DNA from: Actinotignum urinale DSM 15805
Lineage (GTDB): Bacteria > Actinomycetota > Actinomycetes > Actinomycetales > Actinomycetaceae
DNA: 64,000 nucleotides
Assembly (NCBI RefSeq): GCF_000420445.1
Contig: NZ_ATUY01000006.1
Coordinates: forward strand, 1 to 64,000
Direction: 5' to 3'
Below the pieces are notes generated by a model. The model made no database searches. It was given only the letters and a program-made list of their open reading frames with translations, and was not told the DNA's origin. The position numbers and the translations under genes were made by a program. Each line of letters begins with the position of its first letter. The first letter of the stretch is position 1. Positions 1-7,697 of this stretch are shown piece by piece.

Positions 1-235
1 GCCGCCCGTAGACAGGAAGATCGATATAACGCACACAAGGACGATCTTTGACCACAGCTTTACTAGAACATGCAGAACACCTCACCGGTGTTTTCACAAC
101 TTGTTCTATCCATAATTCTTGTCGAGGCCCATCACGCCTATAACCTATAAGCCTGACATCTTTCAAACTTACTAAACAAGCCAAAATTTCGGTAGAATCA
201 GACGTGGTGAAGGTAGTTTTTCGTTTTTTATTCAC
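1..235 (-). CDS. ISL3-family transposase, N-terminal part (cut by window edge)
   Basis: From a GTG at 235 an open frame runs off the left edge (78 complete codons). Near residues 50-70 the frame reads VRCSACSSKAVV and then VRYIDLPVYGR; the C-x-x-C pair followed by a basic stretch and a (R/Y)xxDLPxxG motif is the N-terminal zinc-binding region typical of ISL3-family transposases (zf-ISL3). The catalytic DDE core lies outside the window. The GTG is the only start codon near the 5' end of the frame; no good ribosome binding site precedes it, and it lies in the loop of a 15-bp inverted repeat. The family is confident; whether the element is intact cannot be judged. Confidence 0.7.
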   Translation of the reverse strand, partial: MNKKRKTTFTTSDSTEILACLVSLKDVRLIGYRRDGPRQELWIEQVVKTPVRCSACSSKAVVKDRPCVRYIDLPVYGR

Positions 236-262
236 ACACTAATCATGAACTACCTTCACCAC
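204..262. repeat. 15-bp perfect inverted repeat around the transposase start
   Basis: GTGGTGAAGGTAGTT at 204-218 is exactly complemented by AACTACCTTCACCAC at 248-262. The 29-nt loop holds the transposase GTG start. In a minus-strand transcript the only GAAGG ribosome-binding-like sequence would lie in the 5' arm of the hairpin. Such hairpins near IS starts are known to limit translation of read-through transcripts; that role is an inference here. Confidence 0.6.
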
Positions 263-375
263 TTTTTAAACCCCCCCCACCCCACCAAAATCCGAAGAGC
301 CGCTTTTACCGGAAGAAACAGTTGAATTAGAGCAAGAAAAAATCCGCAACCAACAAGGTTACGGACTACTTCCAG

Positions 376-448
376 AGCCACCTGAGAGAATCGAACTCTC
401 GACCTATTCATTACGAGTGAATCGCTCTGCCGACTGAGCTAAGGTGGC
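376..448 (-). tRNA. tRNA-Thr (anticodon CGU)
   Basis: A complete 73-nt cloverleaf is visible on the minus strand: acceptor GCCACCT (448-442) pairs with AGGTGGC, the D stem is GCTC/GAGC, the anticodon stem ATTCA/TGAAT encloses loop CTCGTAA with anticodon CGT, and the T arm is GAGAG-TTCGATT-CTCTC. The discriminator base is U and CCA is not encoded. It lies about 75 bp from the end of the insertion sequence. Confidence 0.95.
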
Positions 449-674
449 ACACCGCGTTTCCACGGCTTAATGTTGCGCCCCTCTTGTGGAAAAGTGCAAC
501 GTTGCTATATTAGCGAGTAATCCAAGTGCCACGCAAGCCGTAACGACGTGGTTTAAGCTACGTCTCAACAGGTTGAGGAAAAATAGCTTCGCGCTGCCGT
601 CGAAACAACGAGGACAACTTGAACACAATCCGGGACATTACGGACTTCCGCGCATCATTCACAACACCGCATTA

Positions 675-770
675 ACCATCAGAAAACCCCAAGCCACACA
701 ATGTCTACCATCAAAATAACCCCAAGTCATGTAATGTTAACCATCCGAATAACCCCGAGTCAGGCAACGG
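675..770. repeat. Three degenerate 33-bp tandem units
   Basis: Units start at 675, 707 and 740, each with ACCATC(A/C)(A/G)AA(A/T)AACCCC followed by AGYCA. The period is 32-33 bp and the copies differ at several positions, so this is an old tandem duplication and not a CRISPR array. Confidence 0.6.
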
Positions 771-826
771 AAGAGCAGAAAACCTTCGCCCCTAGAAACA
801 GGTTATGAACCCGAAACCGGCTACGG

Positions 827-2371
827 CTACTTGGCTGGGCAGGTGACATCCTCCTCGGGCAACTTGCCTTTCCTAAAGAACTCGCGCACGGGCTGATTCA
901 CGCAATTGCTGGGGCCACCGAAAGCGGTATGTCCGTCGCCCTCATAGGTTATCAACCGCGTGTTCTCAAGGTGTGACGCTAATGCCTTCGACCACGAATA
1001 CGGCGTGGCGGGATCATACTTAGTGCCAATCACCAAAATTGTTGGGGAGCCCTTCGCCTTAAACGGGCCACGCTTTTTGCTTACCTTATACGGCCAGACG
1101 GCACACATGTCCGAAGAAGCGTAGTCGTCGTGGAATAACAAGCCGTCCTTTGTTTCCGCGCTCGCTTTCGCGATTTCTTCCTTCGTCATTGGCGGGTAAT
1201 CTGCGCAGTTAATTGCCCAGTTTGCCTCTGTCATGTTGGAGGTAAACTTGCCATCTTGTTGGCGATCTTGAGCAATGAATGCCACCATTTGAAGAGTTGA
1301 AACGTTCCCAGAACGTTCATATTCATTCAGAGCCTTCGCCAGCGTGGACCACATTTGTTTGCTATATAAAGGAAGAGTGAGCGCAGAGAGCGCTTGCTCG
1401 CCGGTGAAAGGAATACTACTGTAGTCACTTTGCATCGGTTTGGCCGATGCGTCGTCGATAATTTTGCGCATGTCCTTCAAGCCCTCTTCGACACTCCCCT
1501 TCACGGGGCACGAGTTTGCGAGATTCTGTTGACACCATTCGACGAAACGCTTCGCGGCAACTTCGAAAGCATGGCTTTGTTCTACCACCATGCGCGCCGA
1601 CCCCATGCTAGAATCCACGGCGCCGTCCAAAACCAAGCGACCAACATGCTTGGGGAATAAGTCCGCATATTGGGCTCCAAGGTAGGTTCCGTAGGAGAAA
1701 CCCAGGTAATTGAGCCGTGAATCACCTGCAAGGTGACGCAAAATATCAAGATCTTTTGCTGCCGAATCTGTTCCCACGAACGGGAGAAGATCGCCACTGT
1801 ATTGTTCACACAAATCCGCTATTTCTTTTTGAAGGTTCTGTATTTTTTCCTCATATTGAGGAGTATTGTCCGGAATCGTGGTATCTATGTATTTTGCCTT
1901 GGTTTCATCATCCGGGAAGCATTTCACGGCGGTTGATTTCCCGACACCTCTAGGATCAAAACCAATCACGTCAAAAACGCGCATGACAGAAGATCCGAGA
2001 TATTCTCGCGCCATCTTGAGCATATCGATACCAGACCCGCCCGGACCGCCGGGGTTAAGGAAAATTGTTCCTTGCTTATCTTCTTTTTTAGTCGCGGGTG
2101 TTTTTTTCATCGCGATTGTAATAGTTTTCCCTTCGGGATTCTTGTAGTCGAGAGGAACTTCTACTTCGGCGCATTCGTCTTTCCCGCAATTATTCCACGA
2201 CACTTTTTGTTCATAGAATTTGGCGAGTGCGCTATCGTAATCCGCCGCCTTATCTTCATGGGATGACTGCGATTCCTTCTGGAATATATCTTGCGAATGA
2301 GTTAATGAACCAGAACAGCCTGAAAGAACAATCAGAACCGTAGCCATTACGCCGAAAAGTCGTTTTCTCAT
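827..2371 (-). CDS. Secreted alpha/beta-hydrolase lipoprotein, tripeptidyl-aminopeptidase (TAP) type
   Basis: The 514-residue protein begins with a lipoprotein signal (MRKRLFGVMATVLIVLSGC; lipobox LSGC), so it should be anchored outside the membrane. An alpha/beta-hydrolase core follows: oxyanion region LNPGGPGGSGID near residue 100, GFDPRGVGKS near 135, and the nucleophile elbow GFSYGTYLGAQYADLFP near 225. The C-terminal part (residues about 400-510) resembles the TAP-like domain, with ILVIGTKYDPATPY carrying the likely catalytic Asp and GDGHTAF the likely His. Proteins of this family (Streptomyces SlpD/SlpE, tripeptidyl aminopeptidase) release short peptides from N-termini. The substrate here is unknown. 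It stands alone, about 150 bp downstream of holB on the same strand. The start ATG follows a GAC-CTATG context with no clear ribosome binding site. Confidence 0.85.
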   Translation of the reverse strand: MRKRLFGVMATVLIVLSGCSGSLTHSQDIFQKESQSSHEDKAADYDSALAKFYEQKVSWNNCGKDECAEVEVPLDYKNPEGKTITIAMKKTPATKKEDKQGTIFLNPGGPGGSGIDMLKMAREYLGSSVMRVFDVIGFDPRGVGKSTAVKCFPDDETKAKYIDTTIPDNTPQYEEKIQNLQKEIADLCEQYSGDLLPFVGTDSAAKDLDILRHLAGDSRLNYLGFSYGTYLGAQYADLFPKHVGRLVLDGAVDSSMGSARMVVEQSHAFEVAAKRFVEWCQQNLANSCPVKGSVEEGLKDMRKIIDDASAKPMQSDYSSIPFTGEQALSALTLPLYSKQMWSTLAKALNEYERSGNVSTLQMVAFIAQDRQQDGKFTSNMTEANWAINCADYPPMTKEEIAKASAETKDGLLFHDDYASSDMCAVWPYKVSKKRGPFKAKGSPTILVIGTKYDPATPYSWSKALASHLENTRLITYEGDGHTAFGGPSNCVNQPVREFFRKGKLPEEDVTCPAK

Positions 2372-2411
2372 AGGTCAAGGATAGCAAGGGAATTCGTCCG
2401 CCACCCCTAAA

Positions 2412-2510
2412 ATGACACTACATGGCGAAAGAAAGCGAAAAGCACAGAAAAGCACAGAGACGCACAGCGAAGCACCACGGCGAAAAGCACAGCGAAAACC
2501 ACATTCCGCC
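2412..2510. repeat. Low-complexity AAAGCACAG-type imperfect repeats
   Basis: The gap between the hydrolase and the end of holB consists largely of imperfect repeats of GCGAAAAGCACA and shorter variants. It contains no convincing gene; the 102-codon plus-strand frame that crosses it runs into antisense holB. Confidence 0.5.
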
Positions 2511-2519
2511 CCACCGACG

Positions 2520-3716
2520 TTATCTTTTCTGGAGTCTCAAGTTAACAAAAAGCGCTTCGAGCGCAAGTTGAGGTGGCATATTCCTGCCAATCCGCTCTCG
2601 GGCGTGCGCTATCGCATCCATTCGTTCAAGGGTTTCCCCCAAGGTAAGTTGGGATGCAACACTTTCGCAATGTGCCTCAAAATCTCGATTCATCACACCC
2701 ACGTCCGAGCCCAACTGTAGCGTTAAAATATCACGGTAGAGGCTCAAAATATCCAGCAAAACACGATCTATATAATCGCGATGTTGCCGCGTCTCCTGCT
2801 TTTTTTGGGCCTCCGTGAACTGGCGAATTTGCGCACGTTGCGAGGCAGATTCTTTGTCGCCGTCGCGCAAACCAATACTTGTGCGGAACCGTTCCAATTC
2901 GTTACGACGCAACTCCTCTTGAACAGTTTCGCCACCCTTTTCCACATATTTTTTCCGGACCGCAGGAAAATGATCCACGATATCTTTTGCCGCAAATACG
3001 CAATCACCCACCGTGTTCAAACGTAACACCGCGCTGAGCAAGGCCTTTCTCTCCTCACGCGCCACAATATCGCGCGCCAAACCTCGAGCGCGCCCAATGT
3101 GGCATTGCGCCATCAAAGCAATATTTAACGCCTCATCCGTGGACATCTCAGAATGATCGGCATGAATAATAGACGCAACATCACCCGCGTCGGGAACTTT
3201 CAACGTCACGATACGGCAACGTGAGCGTATCGTAGGCAAAACATCTTGTGGCGAGGATGTAATCAAAATCCACACGGTATCCGGTGGTGGCTCCTCCATT
3301 GCTTTAAGCAACACGTTCGTTGTGCGCTCCAACATGCGATCCGCATCCTCAATCGCAATAACGCGCTTACGCCCCACGGTAGGAAAAACATAAGATTTTG
3401 CGACGAGCGCGCGAGTATCCTCCACACTAATTATCACCGCCGCCGTATCGTAAAGTTCAACATCCGGGTGGGTGCCGGCGAGCGTTGTCGTACATCCGTG
3501 GCAACGCCCACAGCCCGGCTCTTCCTCCGTACACTCAAGCGCGGCGGCAAAAGCGCGTGCCACAATAGAGCGCCCCGAACCGGGTGGGCCTGTTATGAGC
3601 CACGCCTGGCTCATCGCGGCGCTCGCCATATCGCTATTCCCGCGGGACGCACGCACTGCCCGTTGAAGTGTTTCGACGACGGCTGCTTGTGAACAGGCAG
3701 CTTCCCAGACGCTCAC
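2520..3716 (-). CDS. holB: DNA polymerase III delta prime subunit
   Basis: Clamp-loader AAA+ protein of 398 residues that helps load the sliding clamp. Visible motifs are the P-loop-like ITGPPGSGRSIVARAFA near residue 40, the four-cysteine zinc module CTEEEPGCGRCHGC near residues 64-77, IAIEDADRM (Walker B region) near 122 and the SRC motif IRSRCRIV near 162. The start is GTG at 3716, two bases after the tmk stop, so holB is the last gene of topA-tmk-holB. The same three-function cluster is known from many actinobacteria, including the Rv3644c-Rv3646c region of M. tuberculosis. A Glu/Arg/Gln-rich insert near residues 255-310 (EKGGETVQEELRRNELERF) is predicted to be coiled coil, as is common in actinobacterial homologues. 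Confidence 0.93.
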   Translation of the reverse strand: MSVWEAACSQAAVVETLQRAVRASRGNSDMASAAMSQAWLITGPPGSGRSIVARAFAAALECTEEEPGCGRCHGCTTTLAGTHPDVELYDTAAVIISVEDTRALVAKSYVFPTVGRKRVIAIEDADRMLERTTNVLLKAMEEPPPDTVWILITSSPQDVLPTIRSRCRIVTLKVPDAGDVASIIHADHSEMSTDEALNIALMAQCHIGRARGLARDIVAREERKALLSAVLRLNTVGDCVFAAKDIVDHFPAVRKKYVEKGGETVQEELRRNELERFRTSIGLRDGDKESASQRAQIRQFTEAQKKQETRQHRDYIDRVLLDILSLYRDILTLQLGSDVGVMNRDFEAHCESVASQLTLGETLERMDAIAHARERIGRNMPPQLALEALFVNLRLQKR

Positions 3717-3718
3717 GG

Positions 3719-4702
3719 CTAGTCCTTAGGGGCCTTGGAAACGGCGTTAGTGCCGGCATGTTGTTTTTTATTCGCGCAGGCGGGATTCTCTCCATCAGGA
3801 TTCTCTCCGGCACCGCGGGTAATAGATTCATTCTCGCAAGTAGAATTCTCCCCAGCCTCGCGGGCAAGCTGCTCTTTCGTATGTTCGCAAACCGGATTCT
3901 CCCCAGTCTCGCGAGTAAGAGGCTTTTCCGAATGTTCGCAAGCCGTAAGATTTTGGGAAAAATGTTCGTCTATTCGGGCGCGAATTTTTGTAGCGATTTT
4001 TTCGCGGGAAAGGGTGGCGTCAACGACGAGATAGCGGGAAGGATCCGCGGTAGCCAACTCAAGGAATCGCGCACGGACGGCTTCGTGGAACGCCAGAGAT
4101 TCGGCTTCCATACGGTCGTATTCAATATCCGGTTCGGCGTCCATAGCTCTGCGCAATCCAATACGCGGATCAATATCCAGGAGAACCGTCACATCCGGCC
4201 ACAAATTTTGGGTTGCCCACTGTGAAAGTTGGGTAATCTCCTCGCCAAGATCGCGCGCACCGCCCTGATAGGCGAGCGAAGAATCAATGTATCGATCCGA
4301 AATCACCACCTGCCCAGCCTCTAAAGCCGGACGAATGAGGCAATCAACATGCTGGGCACGATCCGCCGCATACAGCAGGGCTTCCGCGCGCGGGCTTACC
4401 TGCCCACCATGAAGAAGCAACTCTCGGATATTGCGCCCCAGCTCCGTTCCTCCCGGTTCCAGAGTTTGTACGACGGTTTTCCCACGCGATTCCAAATATT
4501 GGCTTAGGAGTTCAATTTGCGTGCTTTTACCTGCGCCGTCTCCGCCCTCAAATGTGATGAAAATTCCTCGACTCGATTGCGGAACCGCTGAAGCTACCGA
4601 TGTTGTTTCAGGAACGTCGGCGGTTATAGCAACGCAGGGCATTTCAGAAAGGCCACCTGTTTCAAGCACACTAGCTGTTGTTGGTGTTTTTGCGGCTTTC
4701 AC
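3719..4702 (-). CDS. tmk: Thymidylate kinase with long repeated C-terminal tail
   Basis: Phosphorylates dTMP to dTDP. The kinase core runs from about residue 45 (GIFITFEGGDGAGKSTQ, P-loop) through VISDRYIDSSLAYQGGARDLG (DRY/substrate region) to about residue 250. The usual enzyme has 200-215 residues; this frame has 327. The extra 44 N-terminal residues begin at a GTG that overlaps the topA stop by one base (TAGTG); an internal ATG at residue 21 is an alternative start. The extra 75 C-terminal residues are three degenerate 17-residue repeats beginning CEH/CEN and ending (R)E(T/A)GEN, which look dispensable for catalysis. Translation is likely coupled to topA and holB. The kinase assignment is secure; the tail has no known function. 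Confidence 0.92.
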   Translation of the reverse strand: MKAAKTPTTASVLETGGLSEMPCVAITADVPETTSVASAVPQSSRGIFITFEGGDGAGKSTQIELLSQYLESRGKTVVQTLEPGGTELGRNIRELLLHGGQVSPRAEALLYAADRAQHVDCLIRPALEAGQVVISDRYIDSSLAYQGGARDLGEEITQLSQWATQNLWPDVTVLLDIDPRIGLRRAMDAEPDIEYDRMEAESLAFHEAVRARFLELATADPSRYLVVDATLSREKIATKIRARIDEHFSQNLTACEHSEKPLTRETGENPVCEHTKEQLAREAGENSTCENESITRGAGENPDGENPACANKKQHAGTNAVSKAPKD

Positions 4703-7440
4703 TAGTCTGTTGCTTTCTTCGCAGCACTTTTCGCTGTGCTACTTTTCCTAGTCGTTGCCTTGGTAGCGGTTTTTGTTGCGCTCTTCTTCGCCGTTGCCTT
4801 CGTCGTGGTTCCCTTTTTTGTTGTTTTCTTCGCGCGAGTCTTTTTTGCTGGCCCCTTCGCACGGCGTTCAGCCAACAATTCGAAAGCACGTTCCTTCGTA
4901 ATATGCTCCGGCATATCATCACGCTTCAACGAAGCATTCGTGATTCCATCCGTCACATACGGCCCGAAACGCCCGTCTTTCAACACAACCGGTTTTTCCG
5001 ACACGGGATCTGACCCGAACTCGGCAAGCGGAGGACGCGCCTGTGCCTGCCCGCGCCTGCGCTTGGGTTGGCTCAAAACCTCTTTAGCTTCATCGAGGGT
5101 TAAAGAGAAAATCTGCTCTTCGTTTTCCAATGAACGGGTGTCTTTCCCGTGCACAATATAGGGCCCGTAACGCCCATTATGTGCCGTAATATCTACACCA
5201 TCTTCGCCCTGTCCAATAACGCGCGGAAGGCGCAATAGTTGCAAAGCATCCTCAAGCGTAACGGTTTCCGGGCTCATCGTCTTTAATAGAGACGCCGTAC
5301 GCGGTTTCGGCGGTTTCTTCGACACGCGCCCTGTGGCCGTATATGTCACCTCACCCTCAGGAATAATTTCCGTAACATACGGGCCAAAACGTCCCGTTTT
5401 CACAAGAACGGTGTGTTGCGATTCTGGATCCACACCCAGCTCGCGCCCATCGGATGCGGACTTCTCAATGAGTTCCTTCGCAGCTTCTTCCGTTAACTCA
5501 TCGGGTGCCATTCCCTGCGGGATAGATACACGTTTTTCGCCGTCGTTAATTTCCAAATACGGACCATAGCGACCATTGCGTACAACAATACCTTCGGCAA
5601 TCGTCGTCGAATTTAGTGCACGCGCGTCAATGTCTCCCAAGGATTCCACGCGCCCTTCAAGCCCTGGCTTGCTCTCGGTTCCCCTCCAGAAACGGGAAAG
5701 ATAATGAACCGGATCTTCCTCGCCTGTAGCAATATGATCCAAATTGGTTTCCATACTCGCCGTGAAATCATAGTCCACCATGTCCGGCAAATTTTCTTCC
5801 AGCAATCGCACCACAGAAAACGCCGTCCACGTGGGAACCAGAGCCTGCCCGCGATGCTCCACATAGCCACGATCCGATATGGTGGAAATCGTCGACGCAT
5901 ACGTGGAAGGACGCCCAATACCGAGCTCCTCCATTTTCTTCACGAGAGAGGCTTCTGTATATCGGGGCGGTGGCAGGGTTTCGTGCCCCTCCGCCGAGAG
6001 TTCTTCCACCGCAACAGTTTCATCCATGCGCAACGCAGGAAGGCGAGACTCCGCCTCATCTTCGTAGCGATGGGCGTCCTGCCCTTCCTCATAGGCGGCC
6101 AAAAACCCGCGGAAGGTAATCACGGTACCGGACGCCCCAAATGTTGCCACATTCGCACCCGCTGCGCCCTCAAGATCAACGTCGAGCTTCACAGACGCCG
6201 TTGTGCCCAACGCATCTTCCATCTGGGATGCAATCGTACGCTTCCAAATAAGCTCATACAGGCTATATTCCGCGCCTTTCAATACCCCGCGAACCTGGGC
6301 GGGGGTGCGGAAATGATCCCCTGCAGGGCGAATAGCCTCATGCGCCTCCTGCGCACCCTTCGTAGCCTTCGAGTAAATTCGTGGCTTTGCTGGCAAATTT
6401 TGCGCCCCGTACATTTCTTTAATTTGCGCCCTCGCCGCGCTGATTGCCTGCTCAGAAAGATTCGTGGAATCCGTTCGCATGTAGGTGATATATCCGGATT
6501 CGTAGAGGGTCTGAGCGGTTCGCATTGTTTGACGCGAGCTCATGCGGAGTTTACGCCCCGCCTCCTGCTGCAATGTTGACGTTGTGAACGGAGCTGCGGG
6601 ACGACGACGGTACGGTTTTTCCTCAAGCGCGGAAACACGGCCACGCTTTGAGTCCACAGCCTGCGCGACGGCAAGAGCAGTTTCCTCAGTGAGAGCGCGC
6701 ACGCCTGCTTTTATTGCTTTAGCGCCGAGTTGTCCGTCGTCGCCAAAATCTTTACCCGTGGCGATACGCGCGCCGTCAACGAACTGGAGTTTCGCACCAA
6801 ATTTTTCAGTGTCCCCAAAGGTTGCGGAAACGTCCCAATAACTTGCTTTCACAAAGGCGAGGCGTTCACGTTCGCGATCCACAACGAGCCTGGTAGCCAC
6901 GGACTGCACGCGCCCAGCGGACAAGCCCGCCGAAACCTTGCGCCACAGTAGCGGGGAAACTTCGTAGCCCACAAGGCGATCTAAAATGCGTCGCGTTTCC
7001 TGCGCGTCAACGAGTTTCGTGTCCAAATCACGCGGGTTGTCGAGGGCTCGCTGGATAGCTTCCGGCGTAATTTCGTGGAAAACCATGCGTTTTGTGGGAA
7101 TTTTGGGTTTGAGAACTTCGTAAAGGTGCCAGGCAATTGCTTCACCTTCGCGATCCTCATCGGTTGCGAGCAGGAGTTCGCTGGAATCCTTCAAAGCTTT
7201 TTTGATGTCGCTCACAGTTTTCTTTTTATCGGCTGCGACAACATAATACGGTGTGAAATCGTTGTCCACATCTACGGCAAAACGTCCGAAAGGACCTTTT
7301 TTCATATCTGCTGGAAGCTCGGAAGGTTGTGGCAAATCACGTATGTGACCAATTGATGCCATCACCGTGTAGTCATTGCCGAGATAACGGCCAATAGTGC
7401 GCGCTTTTGCGGGAGATTCCACAATGACCAGCTTGCTCAC
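4702..7440 (-). CDS. topA: DNA topoisomerase I (type IA)
   Basis: Relaxes negative supercoils. The 912-residue protein shows the Toprim domain at the N-terminus (MSKLVIVESPAKARTIGRYLG; DEDREGEAIAWHL near 115), the active-site tyrosine Y320 in GYITYMRTDST, and a C-terminal half with several FGPYV-type repeats (NGRYGPYLE, TGRFGPYVTE, NGRYGPYIV, DGRFGPYVTD) as in actinobacterial TopA proteins, which carry non-zinc C-terminal repeats. The last 60 residues are a Lys/Ala/Thr-rich basic tail (KKTRAKKTTKKG), the DNA-binding tail known from streptomycete and mycobacterial TopA. It is the first gene of topA-tmk-holB. The ATG at 7440 follows AAAGGACATGTTGTG; its upstream region carries a cluster of DnaA-box-like sequences. 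Confidence 0.96.
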   Translation of the reverse strand: MSKLVIVESPAKARTIGRYLGNDYTVMASIGHIRDLPQPSELPADMKKGPFGRFAVDVDNDFTPYYVVAADKKKTVSDIKKALKDSSELLLATDEDREGEAIAWHLYEVLKPKIPTKRMVFHEITPEAIQRALDNPRDLDTKLVDAQETRRILDRLVGYEVSPLLWRKVSAGLSAGRVQSVATRLVVDRERERLAFVKASYWDVSATFGDTEKFGAKLQFVDGARIATGKDFGDDGQLGAKAIKAGVRALTEETALAVAQAVDSKRGRVSALEEKPYRRRPAAPFTTSTLQQEAGRKLRMSSRQTMRTAQTLYESGYITYMRTDSTNLSEQAISAARAQIKEMYGAQNLPAKPRIYSKATKGAQEAHEAIRPAGDHFRTPAQVRGVLKGAEYSLYELIWKRTIASQMEDALGTTASVKLDVDLEGAAGANVATFGASGTVITFRGFLAAYEEGQDAHRYEDEAESRLPALRMDETVAVEELSAEGHETLPPPRYTEASLVKKMEELGIGRPSTYASTISTISDRGYVEHRGQALVPTWTAFSVVRLLEENLPDMVDYDFTASMETNLDHIATGEEDPVHYLSRFWRGTESKPGLEGRVESLGDIDARALNSTTIAEGIVVRNGRYGPYLEINDGEKRVSIPQGMAPDELTEEAAKELIEKSASDGRELGVDPESQHTVLVKTGRFGPYVTEIIPEGEVTYTATGRVSKKPPKPRTASLLKTMSPETVTLEDALQLLRLPRVIGQGEDGVDITAHNGRYGPYIVHGKDTRSLENEEQIFSLTLDEAKEVLSQPKRRRGQAQARPPLAEFGSDPVSEKPVVLKDGRFGPYVTDGITNASLKRDDMPEHITKERAFELLAERRAKGPAKKTRAKKTTKKGTTTKATAKKSATKTATKATTRKSSTAKSAAKKATD

Positions 7441-7550
7441 AACATGTCCTTTTCTTTAATTTTTACTAGTCCTCTTACCAGACTAGCAATATCGCACCCT
7501 ATTGGGGAAACGATTCTAGGGTACACGATGAAAAGTGTTCCGATTTACTT

Positions 7551-7697
7551 TCATCCACAAGCAGGGGTATTTTTGTCCACATTTTGGTTCACGCATGTTC
7601 GGCGTTATCCACACCCAGGTTCACGTGGCTTCGTCGAAACCCTGGCTCACGCGACTTTGTCCACAACCGAACTCACGCTACCTCGTCGGCATCCACA
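7551..7697 (+). promoter_or_regulatory. Cluster of DnaA-box-like sequences upstream of topA
   Basis: Five copies of an NNNTCCACA core lie in the same orientation: TCATCCACA 7551-7559, TTGTCCACA 7573-7581, TTATCCACA 7605-7613, TTGTCCACA 7657-7665 and GCATCCACA 7689-7697 (the last inside the 3' end of the methyltransferase gene). TTATCCACA is the bacterial consensus and TTGTCCACA the form usual in high-GC actinobacteria. The region lies just before topA, so DnaA could control topA or titrate here. Neither dnaA nor dnaN is nearby, so it is not proposed as oriC. Confidence 0.5.

Larger units (their letters stand above)
1..301 (-). mobile_element. ISL3-family insertion sequence, left part only
   Basis: The terminal ten bases at 301 down to 292 read GGCTCTTCGG on the minus strand, which resembles the known ISL3-family ends of corynebacterial elements such as IS1207/IS31831 (GGCTCTTCCG). 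Immediately inside lies the start of a transposase with an ISL3-type zinc-finger N-terminus. The element continues beyond the left edge of the window, so the second inverted repeat and the target duplication cannot be seen. The bounding position 301 is inferred from the terminal repeat, not from a target duplication. Confidence 0.75.
302..826. other. Non-coding stretch with tRNA-Thr and a degenerate 33-bp repeat
   Basis: Outside the tRNA I see no convincing gene here. From 302 a frame stays open to a stop at 433 and reads like a protein C-terminus (LLPEETVELEQEKIRN), so the insertion sequence may have cut a gene whose 3' end is left behind; its last part is only the antisense of the tRNA. At 675-770 there are three imperfect units of 32-33 bp, each beginning ACCATC and containing AACCCC(A/G)AG. 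The 77-codon frame at 486-719 has no ribosome binding site or recognisable content. Confidence 0.5.

Noticed and set aside
486-719. 77-codon plus-strand gene next to tRNA-Thr
   Set aside because: No ribosome binding site, no recognisable domain, and its end is part of a degenerate tandem repeat.
5704-6579. 291-codon plus-strand frame opposite topA
   Set aside because: Antisense shadow of the conserved part of topA.
7551-7697. Replication origin at the DnaA-box cluster
   Set aside because: No dnaA, dnaN, recF, gyrB or AT-rich unwinding element lies nearby, and the same boxes occur before another operon; a regulatory or titration site is more likely.
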